A stretch of 64,000 bases of DNA, taken from assembly GCA_018266355.1 (NCBI GenBank), contig JAFEAP010000011.1:1-64000 (forward strand), read 5' to 3'. Of the stretch, positions 49,148 to 58,512 are shown piece after piece. Both the position numbers and the translations under genes were made by a program. Each line of letters begins with the position of its first letter. The first letter of the stretch is position 1. This DNA is from Bdellovibrionales bacterium. Lineage in GTDB: Bacteria; Bdellovibrionota; UBA1018. A model generated the notes under the pieces. It saw nothing but the letters and a program-made list of their open reading frames with translations. It was not told the origin of the DNA and searched no databases.

Positions 49148-49510
49148 ATGAAGCGGATCGGCTTTTTCACGAAATTGAAATCGAGCCTCATTGGCACGGC
49201 GATCGTCGCGCTCCTCGGTTTCACGTTCCAGTCCTCCGCCCTTCCCGTCCACGCCGCGGTCCACGCCGCCGTGGAATCGATTCTATTCGCGTCCTCCGCG
49301 ACGAATGCGACGCCGAATTCGGCGCGCACGATCGACGCGAACTGCGACCTTTGCGCCCTCGCCTCGCACCAAGCGATCCACCTCGACGTCGTTCCCGTCT
49401 TTTTCACGGTCACGACGATCGAACTCCGCTCCGAAACGCGGCCCGAAGAAACGCATTCCGTCCGCGTCGGACTCCTCCCACCGGCACGCGCACCGCCGGC
49501 TCGCGCCTGA
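49148..49510 (+). CDS. Small membrane-anchored or secreted Cys/His protein, DUF2946-like
   Basis: A 120-residue protein with a hydrophobic N-terminal segment (SLIGTAIVALLGFTFQSSALPVHA). The segment ANCDLCALASHQAIHLDVVPVF (split here around residues 64-85) contains a CxxC and two His residues, like the CPxC...H layout of DUF2946 proteins, which tend to lie in metal-uptake loci. The tail is Pro/Arg-rich. It precedes the outer-membrane barrel and zinc-type transporter genes by 92 bases, so metal handling is a reasonable inference. The DUF match is tentative. Confidence 0.55.
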   Translation: MKRIGFFTKLKSSLIGTAIVALLGFTFQSSALPVHAAVHAAVESILFASSATNATPNSARTIDANCDLCALASHQAIHLDVVPVFFTVTTIELRSETRPEETHSVRVGLLPPARAPPARA

Positions 49511-49602
49511 AATCGCGCCTTAAGGACTTAACCGCCGTTTCACGGCTCACCTCTTAATCGGGCCCCCGCGCGTTCGCGCGCGGAATCGCCCTGGAGTCTC
49601 GC

Positions 49603-50715
49603 ATGTTTCACTCGAAACGCAGCTTGCGTCCGTTCGTCTTCGTCCTCGTTTCGGTCCTCGTCCATTCCGTATCCGCGCGCGCGGAAGTCGCGGGAAAACC
49701 GTTCAATCCCGACCTGAGCGTGAACTTCCTCGGCCTCCTTCGCGATTCGACGAATGCGTCGGAAAACCGCTCGACCGCGCCCTACAACGGCCTCTCCCTC
49801 CAGGAAGCCGAGATCCAGTTCTATTCGAACGTCGACGCCTACCTGAAAGCGGTCGCGCTCTTCTCGGTCGCCGAAGACAGCGGCACCTGGGGGATCGACC
49901 CGGAGGAAGTCTACGTCGAGACCACCTCGATCCCGTTCGTCACGTTCCGAGGCGGGAAATATAAGCTCGCGCTCGGGAAGCACAATCAGCTTCACACGCA
50001 CGCGTTTCCGTTCATCGACGCCCCGCTCTTCCAAACGAAGATCCTCGGCGAAGAGGGACTGAACGCGACCGCGCTCGGGGCATCGCTGCTCGTCCCGTTG
50101 CCATGGTTCTCGGAACTGACCGTGCAAGGGTTCTCGCTCGCGAACGAGGATCTCTACAACGATCCCGTAGCGAGTACCTCCCCCCCGACCGGCAAGACGG
50201 GCTTCCTCGCGCGCTACCGGAATCTCTTCGAGTTCGGCGACGACGCCACGCTCGAACTCGGCGCCTCCGCGTCGACCGGAAAGAACGCGTTCGGGCTGTC
50301 GACGAAACTCGCGGGCGGCGACGTCACGCTGAAGTGGCGGCCGGCCGAGGGCGGCAAGTACCACGCGCTCATCTGGAACACGGAATACCTCCGCGCGATC
50401 CGCGCGGGACGCACCGACCCGGGCGGCTCCGGCGTGAACGACGAGAAGATCGGCGGCCTCGCGAGTTACGTCCAACTCCAATTCGCCGAACGGTGGTGGA
50501 TCCAGGCGCGCGCCGAGATCCTCGGAGCACCCCATAACGAAGTGGAACCGGTTCACACGAAGCAAAGCGGACTCCTCGGCTTCTTCCCGAGCGAATTCTC
50601 CGGTTTCCGGCTCCAGTACGACCACGAAGTCGACCACGCCCGGCCGAAACCGGATCACGCGGTCACCCTCCAATACAACGTCACGATCGGCGCCCACCCG
50701 GCGCACGCCTACTAA
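49603..50715 (+). CDS. Outer-membrane beta-barrel protein of a metal-uptake locus
   Basis: A 370-residue protein with a signal (FVFVLVSVLVHSVSARA) and alternating-residue strands throughout (SLQEAEIQFYSNVDAYLKAVALFSV, WWIQARAEILG, GFRLQYDHEV). The C-terminus reads HAVTLQYNVTIGAHPAHAY, close to the TIGAHPAH ending seen in barrel proteins found beside znuA-type genes. A barrel for zinc or manganese entry is the natural suggestion. HNQLHTHAFPF is a His-rich stretch that could contact metal. It lies 20 bases before the binding-protein gene. Confidence 0.75.
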   Translation: MFHSKRSLRPFVFVLVSVLVHSVSARAEVAGKPFNPDLSVNFLGLLRDSTNASENRSTAPYNGLSLQEAEIQFYSNVDAYLKAVALFSVAEDSGTWGIDPEEVYVETTSIPFVTFRGGKYKLALGKHNQLHTHAFPFIDAPLFQTKILGEEGLNATALGASLLVPLPWFSELTVQGFSLANEDLYNDPVASTSPPTGKTGFLARYRNLFEFGDDATLELGASASTGKNAFGLSTKLAGGDVTLKWRPAEGGKYHALIWNTEYLRAIRAGRTDPGGSGVNDEKIGGLASYVQLQFAERWWIQARAEILGAPHNEVEPVHTKQSGLLGFFPSEFSGFRLQYDHEVDHARPKPDHAVTLQYNVTIGAHPAHAY

Positions 50716-50735
50716 TCGCCCGCAGGAGAATCACC

Positions 50736-51656
50736 ATGAAAACTCAATCGACCCTTAAATCCCTACTCGCCCTCGCCCTTCTCGCTTCCGTCGCCTCGGG
50801 TTCCGCCGAGGCTAAACTGAACGTCATCACGACCATCCCCGACCTGCGTTCGATCACCGAAGAAGTCGCCGGCGATCTCGTGAACGTCGAAAGCCTCGGT
50901 CGGGGCACCCAAGACCCCCACTACATCGAAGCGAAACCGTCCTACATGCTGAAGGTGAACAAAGCCGACCTCGTCATCTCGATCGGGATGGAACTCGAAA
51001 TCGGGTGGCTGCCGAGCATCCTCGCCGGAGCCCGGAACCCGAAGGTGAACGCCGGCGAGAAAGGAAACCTCGAGGTCGGCTCGTCGGTCGAACCGCTCGA
51101 AGTCCCGAAAGGGAACATCAGTCGCGCGGACGGCGACGTCCACCCCGCGGGTAATCCCCACGTCACGCTCGATCCGATCCGCGCGGGCGAGATCGCCCAG
51201 AAGATCGCCGCCCGTCTCGGCGAACTCGATCCTCCGAACGCGGCGAAATACGAGGCCGGAGCGAAAGCGCTCGTCTCTCGGCTGACCGAGAAGTCCCGCG
51301 ATTGGGACTCGCGGATCCGGAAAAGCGGCGTGACCCAGGTGATCACCTACCATAAGACGCTCACCTATTTCCTCGACCGCTTCAAACTCGAAAACCCGGC
51401 GATCCTCGAACCGAAGCCGGGCATCCCTCCGACGAGCGGCCATATCATCGACGTGATCAAGCTCGCGAAGGAGAAGAAGATCGGCCTCGTGCTCGTCGAG
51501 AACTACTTCGACCCGACGGTCACGACGAAGATCAAGCAGGAGGTTCCCGGCTTGCGCGCGGTCACCGTCGCGGTGGCGGTCGACGGCGCTCCCGGTGTGA
51601 AGAAGATCGACGACGTCTACGAGGGTCTCGTGAAGGCCATCGAAGGGAGCAAGTAA
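50736..51656 (+). CDS. Metal ABC transporter substrate-binding protein (ZnuA/TroA family)
   Basis: A 306-residue cluster A-I binding protein. AGGAG precedes the ATG and a signal (STLKSLLALALLASVASGSAEA) follows. The metal ligands appear to be His in TQDPHYIEAKPS, His in GNPHVTLDP, His in VITYHKTLTYFLDRF and an acidic residue in LVENYFDPT near the C-terminus. There is no long His-rich loop of the classic ZnuA type, so zinc versus manganese is open. The permease gene starts immediately after its stop. Confidence 0.9.
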   Translation: MKTQSTLKSLLALALLASVASGSAEAKLNVITTIPDLRSITEEVAGDLVNVESLGRGTQDPHYIEAKPSYMLKVNKADLVISIGMELEIGWLPSILAGARNPKVNAGEKGNLEVGSSVEPLEVPKGNISRADGDVHPAGNPHVTLDPIRAGEIAQKIAARLGELDPPNAAKYEAGAKALVSRLTEKSRDWDSRIRKSGVTQVITYHKTLTYFLDRFKLENPAILEPKPGIPPTSGHIIDVIKLAKEKKIGLVLVENYFDPTVTTKIKQEVPGLRAVTVAVAVDGAPGVKKIDDVYEGLVKAIEGSK

Positions 51657-52478
51657 ATGCACCCGACGATGGACGCGATCCGGTTTCTCGCCGCCCCGTT
51701 CGTGATGTGCCTCATCCTCGCGGGGATTCACTGCTACCTCGGCTTGCACGTGCTCGCCCGGGGCGTGATCTTCGTCGACCTCTCACTCGCGCAAGTCGCC
51801 GCCTTCGGGGCGACGCTCGCCGTGCTCTGGGGCTTCGATCACCATTCCCCGGCGACGTACTTCGTCTCGCTCGGCTCGACCTTCCTCGCCGCCGCGCTCT
51901 TCGCCCTCGCGCGGCGACACGAGAAGCTCTTCTCGCAGGAAGCGATCATCGGCATCGTCTACGCTTTCGCGTCGGCGGCCGTGGTGCTGACCGTGGACAA
52001 GATCGCCCACGGCGCGGAACACATCAAAGACCTGCTCGTCGGGCAGGTGCTTTGGGTGACCTGGCACGACGTCGTGAAGACCGCGCTCATATACGGCGCG
52101 GTTTCGATCGTCCACTACGTCTTCCGGAAACCGCTGCTCGCGGTCTCGTTCGGAAACCACGAAGCCGGAAACGGGAAGTGGGACTTCCTCTTCTACGCGC
52201 TCTTCGGCGTGGTGATCACCTCGTCGGTGAGTCTCGCCGGCGTGTTGCAGGTCTTCGCCTACCTGATCGTGCCGGCGGTCGTCGGCACGCTCTTCTTCAC
52301 CACGATCCGCGCGCGGCTCCTCTTCGGGTGGGCGCTCGGATTCGCGCTGAGCTTCCTCGGCATGCTGCTCAGCTACCTCTGGGACCTGCCCGCGGGCGCG
52401 TTCATCGTCGTCTGCTTCGCGGCCGTACCGGTGATCCTGCTCCTGCTCTCGCCGGTCCTGAAACTCAGTCGACGGTGA
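51657..52478 (+). CDS. Metal ABC transporter permease (ZnuB/TroC family)
   Basis: A 273-residue protein with about eight membrane helices. Family signatures include GLHVLARGVIFVDLSLAQVAAFG near residue 27, the KLFSQEAIIGIVYAFASAAVVL segment and VFAYLIVPAVVGTLFF, which forms the ATPase-contact region. It starts directly at the end of the binding-protein gene. The ATP-hydrolysing partner (ZnuC) is not encoded before the terminator or elsewhere in the window, so the system needs an ATPase from another locus. Confidence 0.9.
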   Translation: MHPTMDAIRFLAAPFVMCLILAGIHCYLGLHVLARGVIFVDLSLAQVAAFGATLAVLWGFDHHSPATYFVSLGSTFLAAALFALARRHEKLFSQEAIIGIVYAFASAAVVLTVDKIAHGAEHIKDLLVGQVLWVTWHDVVKTALIYGAVSIVHYVFRKPLLAVSFGNHEAGNGKWDFLFYALFGVVITSSVSLAGVLQVFAYLIVPAVVGTLFFTTIRARLLFGWALGFALSFLGMLLSYLWDLPAGAFIVVCFAAVPVILLLLSPVLKLSRR

Positions 52479-52500
52479 GGTTTCCGGATTCGAGCCGAGG

Positions 52501-52547
52501 AAAAGGAAAACGGCGCCGGGAGGTTCTCCCGACGCCGTTTTCCTTTT
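52501..52547. terminator. Bidirectional terminator between znuB-like and lysozyme-like genes
   Basis: A long stem (AAAAGGAAAACGGCG with CGCCGTTTTCCTTTT, then CGGGAG with CTCCCG, one C-A mismatch) closes a GTT loop. A-runs on one side and T-runs on the other serve transcripts from both directions. Confidence 0.92.
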
Positions 52548-52569
52548 TTCGAAGGTTTCCTTCGATCGG

Positions 52570-53601
52570 CTAAAAGTTCCCGAACGGAACCGTGGCTAGC
52601 CCGCCCGGCATCTTCGCGTCCCCGGCATTCGGCGTCGCGAAAGGAACCCGCGGTGACGGACCGAACGGAACGACCGCAGGCTTCGTCGTCTTCGCCGCCG
52701 GTTTTTCGGTGGTTTTTCCGCCGTCCGCGCGACCCGTTTTCAGGATCTTCCGGAAGGTCTTCGCGCAGAGCGGAGCCGCCTGGCGGGTGGCGAAGTACGC
52801 CGACGGCGCGATCAGCGCGAGCGTGACGTTATAGTTCGGACAGAGCGTCGCCCAACGACCGAAGCACTGGACTTGCTCCTTCGTCGAATAACCCGGCTGA
52901 CACGACTGGATCTCGTCGAACGCTTGGCGAAGGTCGGACTCCGAGTCCTTGAACATCAGCGAGGCGCCGCACCGGTCGATCGCTTCTTCCGGGTGCGAGA
53001 GATAGAGCGTCTTCAGGTTCACGATCATGGACGCGGCGAGATCACCGGCCGCCCCGGCCGAGGCGAGCCGGTCGGCGGACATCTGGAGCAAGCCGAAGTT
53101 CGTTTGCTTGTCCCACTTCACGTTCTTCAACGCGAGGAGCTCGTCGAGCGAGTTCGTCGAGGAATAAAGCGGAGCCGGTGCCATCTTGCCCGGATTGTCC
53201 GTGTTGTAGAAGTGGCGCAGGGTCTCGTTCGAGCCCTTGAACTTCATGTCGGTGACCGCGGCCGAGGCGCCGCCGGATTCGTGCGGAGCCATACCGAGGA
53301 CCTTCGCGAAGCGCGCGATTTCGGTTTCGCCGATCTTCTCCTTCGAGTGATCGACGTAGTACCGGAAGTGCTCGAAGAAAAGCTGCCGCAGGTTTTGCGG
53401 GAGGCGCTTCACGCAGCTCGCGTCGTCGCCCGCGTCGGAGAGGAGGGCTTCCTCCTCGTTCGTGCGGTATTCTTTCCAGTTCCCCGTGGCATCGGGACTG
53501 AGCGGACCTTCGGCACCGAGAATGCCCGCGTGCGCGGTCGCCGCCGTGAGCGTGATCGCGAAAACGGAAATCTCCGTAAAGGATTTAAGCATCGAAGTCA
53601 T
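52570..53601 (-). CDS. Secreted lysozyme-like (lytic transglycosylase-type) protein, tentative
   Basis: A 343-residue protein. GGGGG about six bases before the ATG at 53601 supports that start. The signal is LKSFTEISVFAITLTAATAHA. Residues about 98-180 show GMAPHESGGASAA with E108 and, 60 residues on, NFGLLQMS (169-176). The E-S pair followed by a G-L-M/L-Q motif is the hallmark of SLT and goose-type lysozyme domains that cut peptidoglycan. A helical part with seven cysteines and a Lys/Pro-rich tail with VPFG repeats follow. The catalytic assignment rests on two short motifs. Confidence 0.65.
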   Translation of the reverse strand: MTSMLKSFTEISVFAITLTAATAHAGILGAEGPLSPDATGNWKEYRTNEEEALLSDAGDDASCVKRLPQNLRQLFFEHFRYYVDHSKEKIGETEIARFAKVLGMAPHESGGASAAVTDMKFKGSNETLRHFYNTDNPGKMAPAPLYSSTNSLDELLALKNVKWDKQTNFGLLQMSADRLASAGAAGDLAASMIVNLKTLYLSHPEEAIDRCGASLMFKDSESDLRQAFDEIQSCQPGYSTKEQVQCFGRWATLCPNYNVTLALIAPSAYFATRQAAPLCAKTFRKILKTGRADGGKTTEKPAAKTTKPAVVPFGPSPRVPFATPNAGDAKMPGGLATVPFGNF

Positions 53602-53733
53602 AACTACCCCCATTGAGGACCGTACGGGCCACAATGCATAGCGCGTTCTAACGCAGAGCGTCAATGTTAGCAATCCCTCTTTTTGTAGTTATGCAGCGCG
53701 TGAAGTTCGAAGGATTAAAGCCTATTTAAAGCC

Positions 53734-54786
53734 TTATTTCTTTCTAAAATCAAACTCCGCCACCTCGGAACCGATGTCCGCGGCCGGTGGGCGCTGCATG
53801 AGGGCGCGTAAAACGTCACGTGCGGGTCTATCCCCCCGAATTAGCTCGGATACGCCCTGCGTTATCGGCATGACAATTCCGCGCTCTTGGGAAAAAGTCG
53901 AAATAATCTGCGTGGTTCGGACCCCTTCCGCCACCGCTCCGAGCTGCTTCAAGATGACATCTAACGTCACCCCCTCGGCCAGCATCTTCCCGACTCGGTA
54001 GTTCCGCGACTGAGGCGAGGAACAAGTCGCGAACAAGTCCCCGACCCCCGCGAGACCAAGGAATGTCGCTTCGCTCGCGCCCATCGCGGTCCCGAACCGG
54101 ACCATCTCGGCTAGGCCCCGCGTAATCAGGAGCGACCGGGTATTCCATCCGAACTGGAGCGCTTCGAGCGCCCCCGAGGCGATCGCGTAGATGTTTTTCA
54201 ACGTCCCCGCCCATTCGATTCCGATCACGTCGTCCGCGGCGTAAACCCGAAAGCGCGGGGTCGTGAGCCAAGCCACTCCGGCGTCGACGGCTTCCCCGAA
54301 CTCGCTCGCGACCACGGTCGCCGCCGGCTCGTCCTTCGCGATCTCGCCGGCGAGGTTCGGACCCGAGATCACGCCGATCCGCGAGACGGGAAGTTCTTCC
54401 GCGAGCATCGTCGAGACCCGCTTCATGGTCCCCTCTTCGATCCCTTTCGTCGCGTGGAGCACGATCTCGTCGCCGCGGAAGAGCGGCGCGAAGCGCTTCG
54501 CCTGCTCCCGGCAGGCCTTCGAGGGTAGCGCCCAGATGACGCCTTGGACCCCGTTCTCGAAAACGCGTTCGATGTCCGTATAAGCGTGCACGTTCCCGGG
54601 CAGGGTCATCTCCTTCACGTACGAAGGATTCATCCGCGTGGAGTTCATCGCGCGCGCCTGATCCTCGCCGCGGACCCAGATCCGCACGTCGGCCACGTTC
54701 GCGGCCACGATCTTCGCGAGCACGGTGCCCCAACTCCCGCCGCCGATCACGGCGACGGTCGACTTAGACCAGAAATCCTTTTTCAT
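53734..54786 (-). CDS. gpsA: NAD(P)-dependent glycerol-3-phosphate dehydrogenase
   Basis: A 350-residue enzyme that reduces dihydroxyacetone phosphate to sn-glycerol-3-phosphate for phospholipid synthesis. The nucleotide-binding loop is VAVIGGGSWGTVLAK (residues 12-26), followed by the GPNLAGEIAKDEPAATVVAS segment and IEWAGTLKNIYAIASGALEALQFGWNTRSLLITRGLAEM with the catalytic Lys. LGLAGVGDLFATCSSPQSRNYRVG is also typical. The start lies 23 bases inside the upstream acyltransferase gene, whose product uses its glycerol-3-phosphate, so the two form a natural coupled pair. Confidence 0.93.
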   Translation of the reverse strand: MKKDFWSKSTVAVIGGGSWGTVLAKIVAANVADVRIWVRGEDQARAMNSTRMNPSYVKEMTLPGNVHAYTDIERVFENGVQGVIWALPSKACREQAKRFAPLFRGDEIVLHATKGIEEGTMKRVSTMLAEELPVSRIGVISGPNLAGEIAKDEPAATVVASEFGEAVDAGVAWLTTPRFRVYAADDVIGIEWAGTLKNIYAIASGALEALQFGWNTRSLLITRGLAEMVRFGTAMGASEATFLGLAGVGDLFATCSSPQSRNYRVGKMLAEGVTLDVILKQLGAVAEGVRTTQIISTFSQERGIVMPITQGVSELIRGDRPARDVLRALMQRPPAADIGSEVAEFDFRKK

Positions 54787-56494
54787 CTTGAGCTCCCGGC
54801 ACGCGCCGACGCGGATCCGCGAGGAGGCTCAGTCCGTAGCCCGCCAAACGGTTCCGGTAATAGTAAAGGAGGTTCATGTCCTCCGAATAAAGCGTCCCCT
54901 CGCCGCGTTTCAGCACCGCGTTTCCGTGAAAAAGACCGAGGTTCCGGATCCCGTCCTTCAGCCACCCCTTCGTATCGAGCAGCCGAATCTCGGGCGAAAG
55001 ATAGAACATGCCTTTGTCAGCGCATTCGAGGATCCGCTTATGAAGGACTTCGGCCTCCTTCAGGCAATCGTCCCACGGCAGGGTACGCTGCGAGAGGCTC
55101 ATCCGCAGGAAACGGTAGAGGTCGTACTCCGGATAGCGCTCCCGGAGCGACTCGAAGAACGCGAACGCCGCGAGGTGCGACGTCAGCACGGTGTTCTCGG
55201 CGTGGTAACGCTCGACGATCCGTTCGCCGAGGATGCGCGTGTACTCGCGATCGCGCTGGGGCGAGGGCGCGAGTTCGCCGTAACTCGAAAGCCAGCGCTT
55301 CGGATCGATCGTCGTCCCGTTCGGACCGATCGAGTTCCCTTCCTCGTCGACGAAGTTCCCGAAGATATCGAGCGGCTTGCCCACCCGGACGGTCATCCCG
55401 GATTCGGCCTTGAAGAGTTGCCAGAAGAAGTTCAGGACCTTCGAGAACTGCGAGGATTCGTCGTCCGAGATGATGAACCGGTGCTTCCCGGCTTCGGCGA
55501 GGTAGTCGTCGATCAGCGTCGAGGCTTCGAGGACGAAGTGATAACTCGTCACCATGGGCACGACGAAGATCTTCGAGTTCGGATTCCCTTCCTTCATGTT
55601 CTCGAGCTGGGCGTCGAGCGCGGTGCCGAGGAGACCGAGTTTCAGCTTCGACTCGATCGCACCGCTCCGCACGCGCCCCCCCGCGGGAAAGAAGATCGAG
55701 TGCACGCCTTCCTTCAGGATGCGCGTCGAATAGTTCTTCAGCAGCGAGCGGTAGATCCGGTTCGTCTTCTGGCGATCGACGGTGTACGCGCCGAGGTTCG
55801 ACATGAAGAAGGAAAGCAGCGGATTCGAGAACAGGTTCAAGCCCGCGCCATAGGCGAACGGCGGCAGTCCCATCAGGTAAATCACGTAGCCGATCAGGAT
55901 CGAGTCGATGTTCGACTGGTGGGTCGGGACGAGGAGGATCGTTCCCTTCTCGGCCAGCTTCTTCAGATGGGCGACGTCTCCGCCGATCCGCAGCCGCGAG
56001 CGTACGTCCTCCGTCATCTTCCACGGCAGGATGTTCTTCACGCTCGCCGCGTTCAGGAGCCAATTGAACCCGTACGGCAGCACGCCGGTCGCGAGCTTGT
56101 ACACTTTCGGATCGAATCGGCCGCCGATCTCCTCGGCGTAACGGGCGGCGACGTCGCGCAGGAGCGGTGAGCGGTCGACGAGCGCGGCCGGTTCGAGCAG
56201 CGAGTGCTGGATCCCGTTCCAGAGCGCCCGGTCGTGTTTCAGCCGTTTCTTCGTGAAGAGGTTCCCGCGATCGCGGTTCAGCCGCTGGCGTTCGAGGTAG
56301 AGCGCGGCGGTGAGTTCGGTCTCGACCTTCGCGGCCGGGACTTCGGAGATCGTGCGGGTCACGACGTCGTCGAGGATCCGCGGACGGATGCGCGCGAAGT
56401 CGGAGAGCGGACTCGTGAGCGCGGGCACGACGGCGAGGTCCGCGGGCGCTTTCGATTCGGTCGGGGACTTCGAAGACGGTTCGGCCGCTTTCAC
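54764..56494 (-). CDS. Glycerol-3-phosphate acyltransferase (PlsB-like)
   Basis: A 576-residue protein of the PlsB-type acyltransferase group. Block I is HQSNIDS at 192-198 (HxxxxD catalytic motif). The later phosphate-binding block reads FPAGGRVRSG (269-278), where PlsB has FxEGGRSRTG. FAYGAGLNLFSNPL and YTVDRQKTNRIYRSLLKNYS fill the region between. It transfers an acyl group to the sn-1 position of glycerol-3-phosphate at the membrane. It is shorter than E. coli PlsB (about 800 residues). It overlaps gpsA, which supplies its substrate. Confidence 0.88.
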   Translation of the reverse strand: MKAAEPSSKSPTESKAPADLAVVPALTSPLSDFARIRPRILDDVVTRTISEVPAAKVETELTAALYLERQRLNRDRGNLFTKKRLKHDRALWNGIQHSLLEPAALVDRSPLLRDVAARYAEEIGGRFDPKVYKLATGVLPYGFNWLLNAASVKNILPWKMTEDVRSRLRIGGDVAHLKKLAEKGTILLVPTHQSNIDSILIGYVIYLMGLPPFAYGAGLNLFSNPLLSFFMSNLGAYTVDRQKTNRIYRSLLKNYSTRILKEGVHSIFFPAGGRVRSGAIESKLKLGLLGTALDAQLENMKEGNPNSKIFVVPMVTSYHFVLEASTLIDDYLAEAGKHRFIISDDESSQFSKVLNFFWQLFKAESGMTVRVGKPLDIFGNFVDEEGNSIGPNGTTIDPKRWLSSYGELAPSPQRDREYTRILGERIVERYHAENTVLTSHLAAFAFFESLRERYPEYDLYRFLRMSLSQRTLPWDDCLKEAEVLHKRILECADKGMFYLSPEIRLLDTKGWLKDGIRNLGLFHGNAVLKRGEGTLYSEDMNLLYYYRNRLAGYGLSLLADPRRRVPGAQDEKGFLV

Positions 56495-56507
56495 GTCGGG
56501 GGATCCT

Positions 56508-57260
56508 TTACGCCGGGAAGAAGAGCGCCACCCGGCCCGAGCGGAGCGCGACCTCGATTTCGCGGCCGCGGATCTCGTTACTCAGTCCTTGTGACGACAT
56601 CGAAAGTATCCCACCCAGGGCCGGAAACCGCAAACCGCGGAGCCGGACGCCGCGCGCCGGAGCGCCGACGGGAAACACGCTCGCGAGCCCGCGCGAGCGG
56701 CGGGAATTTGGCGCCGAAGCTTCGCGAAGCGCCTCGACCGCGTCGCGCCGGAGTTTCAGCGGCGCGTGCCGCGCGGAAAGGTAGAACGTCGCGCCCTTCT
56801 CCCCGATCGAAACGACGCGCGGAACGCGGCGGCTGATTTCGGAGAGATCGAGGTGCACGGCGAAATCGTGATCAGCCCGGCCGCCCTGAAACCCGACGGC
56901 GTAGATCATCGGCGCGCCCTGGTCGGCGGCGAACGCAGCCGCGACGGCGAGGTCGCTTCTTTCCTTCGCGCGCGCGAGACGGACGGTCGAAATTCCTTTC
57001 GCGCGCGCGAGTGCTTCCGCGGATCGCGCGCCGGCGACGGGACTATCCATATCCCCGATCGCGAGCGTCGCCGGCAAACCCGAATCGAGCAGCGGTTTCA
57101 ATCCCGAGTCGACGCCGACGAACGCGACCGCGGCGGATTTCCGGAATTCCGCGTGCGCCCACCGGGCGAGCCGGCGAGCGTCGGCGAACGGACCGACGAG
57201 GACGAAGACGAGGGCGGAGCGCGGAGTGCGCCCGGACCCGGGACGTTTCTTTTTAGTCAT
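56508..57260 (-). CDS. Thiamine pyrophosphokinase family protein
   Basis: A 250-residue protein. Thiamine pyrophosphokinase transfers pyrophosphate from ATP to thiamine to give TPP. Visible family motifs are VGVDSGLKPLLDSG then ATLAIGDMDS (48-73), KERSDLAVAAAFA and VGFQGGRADHDFA, plus the late GLSNEIRG, which forms the thiamine-binding dimer interface. The usual D-K-D/S-T-D pattern reads ER-S-D here, so one acidic contact may be shifted. It overlaps the EF-hand protein gene by eight bases upstream and is 13 bases ahead of the acyltransferase gene. Confidence 0.85.
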   Translation of the reverse strand: MTKKKRPGSGRTPRSALVFVLVGPFADARRLARWAHAEFRKSAAVAFVGVDSGLKPLLDSGLPATLAIGDMDSPVAGARSAEALARAKGISTVRLARAKERSDLAVAAAFAADQGAPMIYAVGFQGGRADHDFAVHLDLSEISRRVPRVVSIGEKGATFYLSARHAPLKLRRDAVEALREASAPNSRRSRGLASVFPVGAPARGVRLRGLRFPALGGILSMSSQGLSNEIRGREIEVALRSGRVALFFPA

Positions 57261-58371
57261 GCGATTTCGGGCTCCAATCGTAAGTCGGGCGGACCTCGCC
57301 GCCTTGGAAGCGGATGCCGCTCGGATGGAAGGGGGTTCCGTCCGCGGCGGTCGTCGCGTCGAGACGGATTTCCTCGACGCCCGCGGCGCGCGCGTCGAGG
57401 ACTTCGGAAGGCTCGGATATGCCGTTTCGGTTCCGGTCGGTCCAGAGCACGAGGTTCCGGAGTTCCGCTCCCGCGAGCTTTCCGTCGCCGTTATCGTCGA
57501 GGCTCGCGAGCGCGGAATAACCGTCGCGCCAGAACGCCGAAAACGTGACCGAACCGAATAGCTGGAGGCCCGAGGTGATCGCGCGATCCGCGCGGTCCCG
57601 GTACGCGAGGAACGCCGTTTCGGCGTTCGGCCATCCCCAGCGGCGGGCGACGCCGCTGCCGTCGAGGTCGAAACGGACGGGAGAATCGGCGGTGATGATC
57701 CGCGCGAGCGCGGCGTTCGAACGGCTCGGGATCACGATGGGCGAAATCATGCGCGTGCGGGTCTGCTTATCGTAGAGCCGGGCTTGGCCGTCCTGCACGC
57801 GTTTGATCTCGGCGGCGTCCGTTCGCGGGTTCAGGAGAGTGACCAGATAGTTCGCCGCCTCGCTGCCGACGTCGAAAACGCGGATGTCGGAGGACTTCCC
57901 TTCGTCGAGCTTCGCGAGCGCGTCGGCGAGGATCGCGCGGTAGTCGCTTCGCGCGACGTCGTGACGGCCCTCCTGGTCGATCGTCCAGGCCTTGCCGAGA
58001 CGGGCGATCCAGTTTTTAGGATCGGCCTTCAATTCGAGATCGTAGAGTTCGAGGGCACGCTCGAGGTGCTCCTTCTTCCCCTTGGGTTTCGCGATGGGAT
58101 GGAACTGCTCGACTCGGGTCGAATACGGAAAGTCATAGGCGACCCCCGTCGATTTCAGCACCGAAACGGGCTTTTCCGGGGCGACGTACGCCATTACGTG
58201 CAGACGCGCGAGCGGGTCGCGCCACTCGGCGGCCGCCTTTTCGCCCTTCGCGGAAGCGAGCTTCTTTTCGAGATTCGCGATCGCGCGCTCGACGGGGACC
58301 GCTTCGAGCTGAGGAATCGCGTATTTCGCTTCCGCGACGCCGACGAGGAACGAGAGGAGAATAGGGATCAT
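57253..58371 (-). CDS. Secreted protein with TPR-like helices and EF-hand calcium loops
   Basis: A 372-residue protein. The start at 58371 gives a signal (IPILLSFLVGVAEA); a more distant in-frame start adds a polar leader. Residues about 90-170 contain a TPR-like unit (LERALELYDLELKADPKNWIARLGKAWTIDQEG). Near residues 295-330 two EF-hand or dockerin-like loops follow each other: LDDNGDGKLAGAEL and TDRNRNGISEPSE, and an earlier FDLDGSGVA. These are calcium-binding type loops with Asp at 1, 3 and 5. It overlaps the thiamine pyrophosphokinase start. A link to thiamine is not evident. Confidence 0.72.
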   Translation of the reverse strand: MIPILLSFLVGVAEAKYAIPQLEAVPVERAIANLEKKLASAKGEKAAAEWRDPLARLHVMAYVAPEKPVSVLKSTGVAYDFPYSTRVEQFHPIAKPKGKKEHLERALELYDLELKADPKNWIARLGKAWTIDQEGRHDVARSDYRAILADALAKLDEGKSSDIRVFDVGSEAANYLVTLLNPRTDAAEIKRVQDGQARLYDKQTRTRMISPIVIPSRSNAALARIITADSPVRFDLDGSGVARRWGWPNAETAFLAYRDRADRAITSGLQLFGSVTFSAFWRDGYSALASLDDNGDGKLAGAELRNLVLWTDRNRNGISEPSEVLDARAAGVEEIRLDATTAADGTPFHPSGIRFQGGEVRPTYDWSPKSHD

Positions 58372-58512
58372 GGGCGAACGATAACGGCCTTCCTCGGATC
58401 CGGCAATTCTTATTAAAATCAATAACTTGAGCGGTACGGTTTTTCTCGGGTGCGTTTATCGACTCAATGCGTCATTATGCGCTCACTTCCAACGCCTCGA
58501 AAGGACCCGCTT

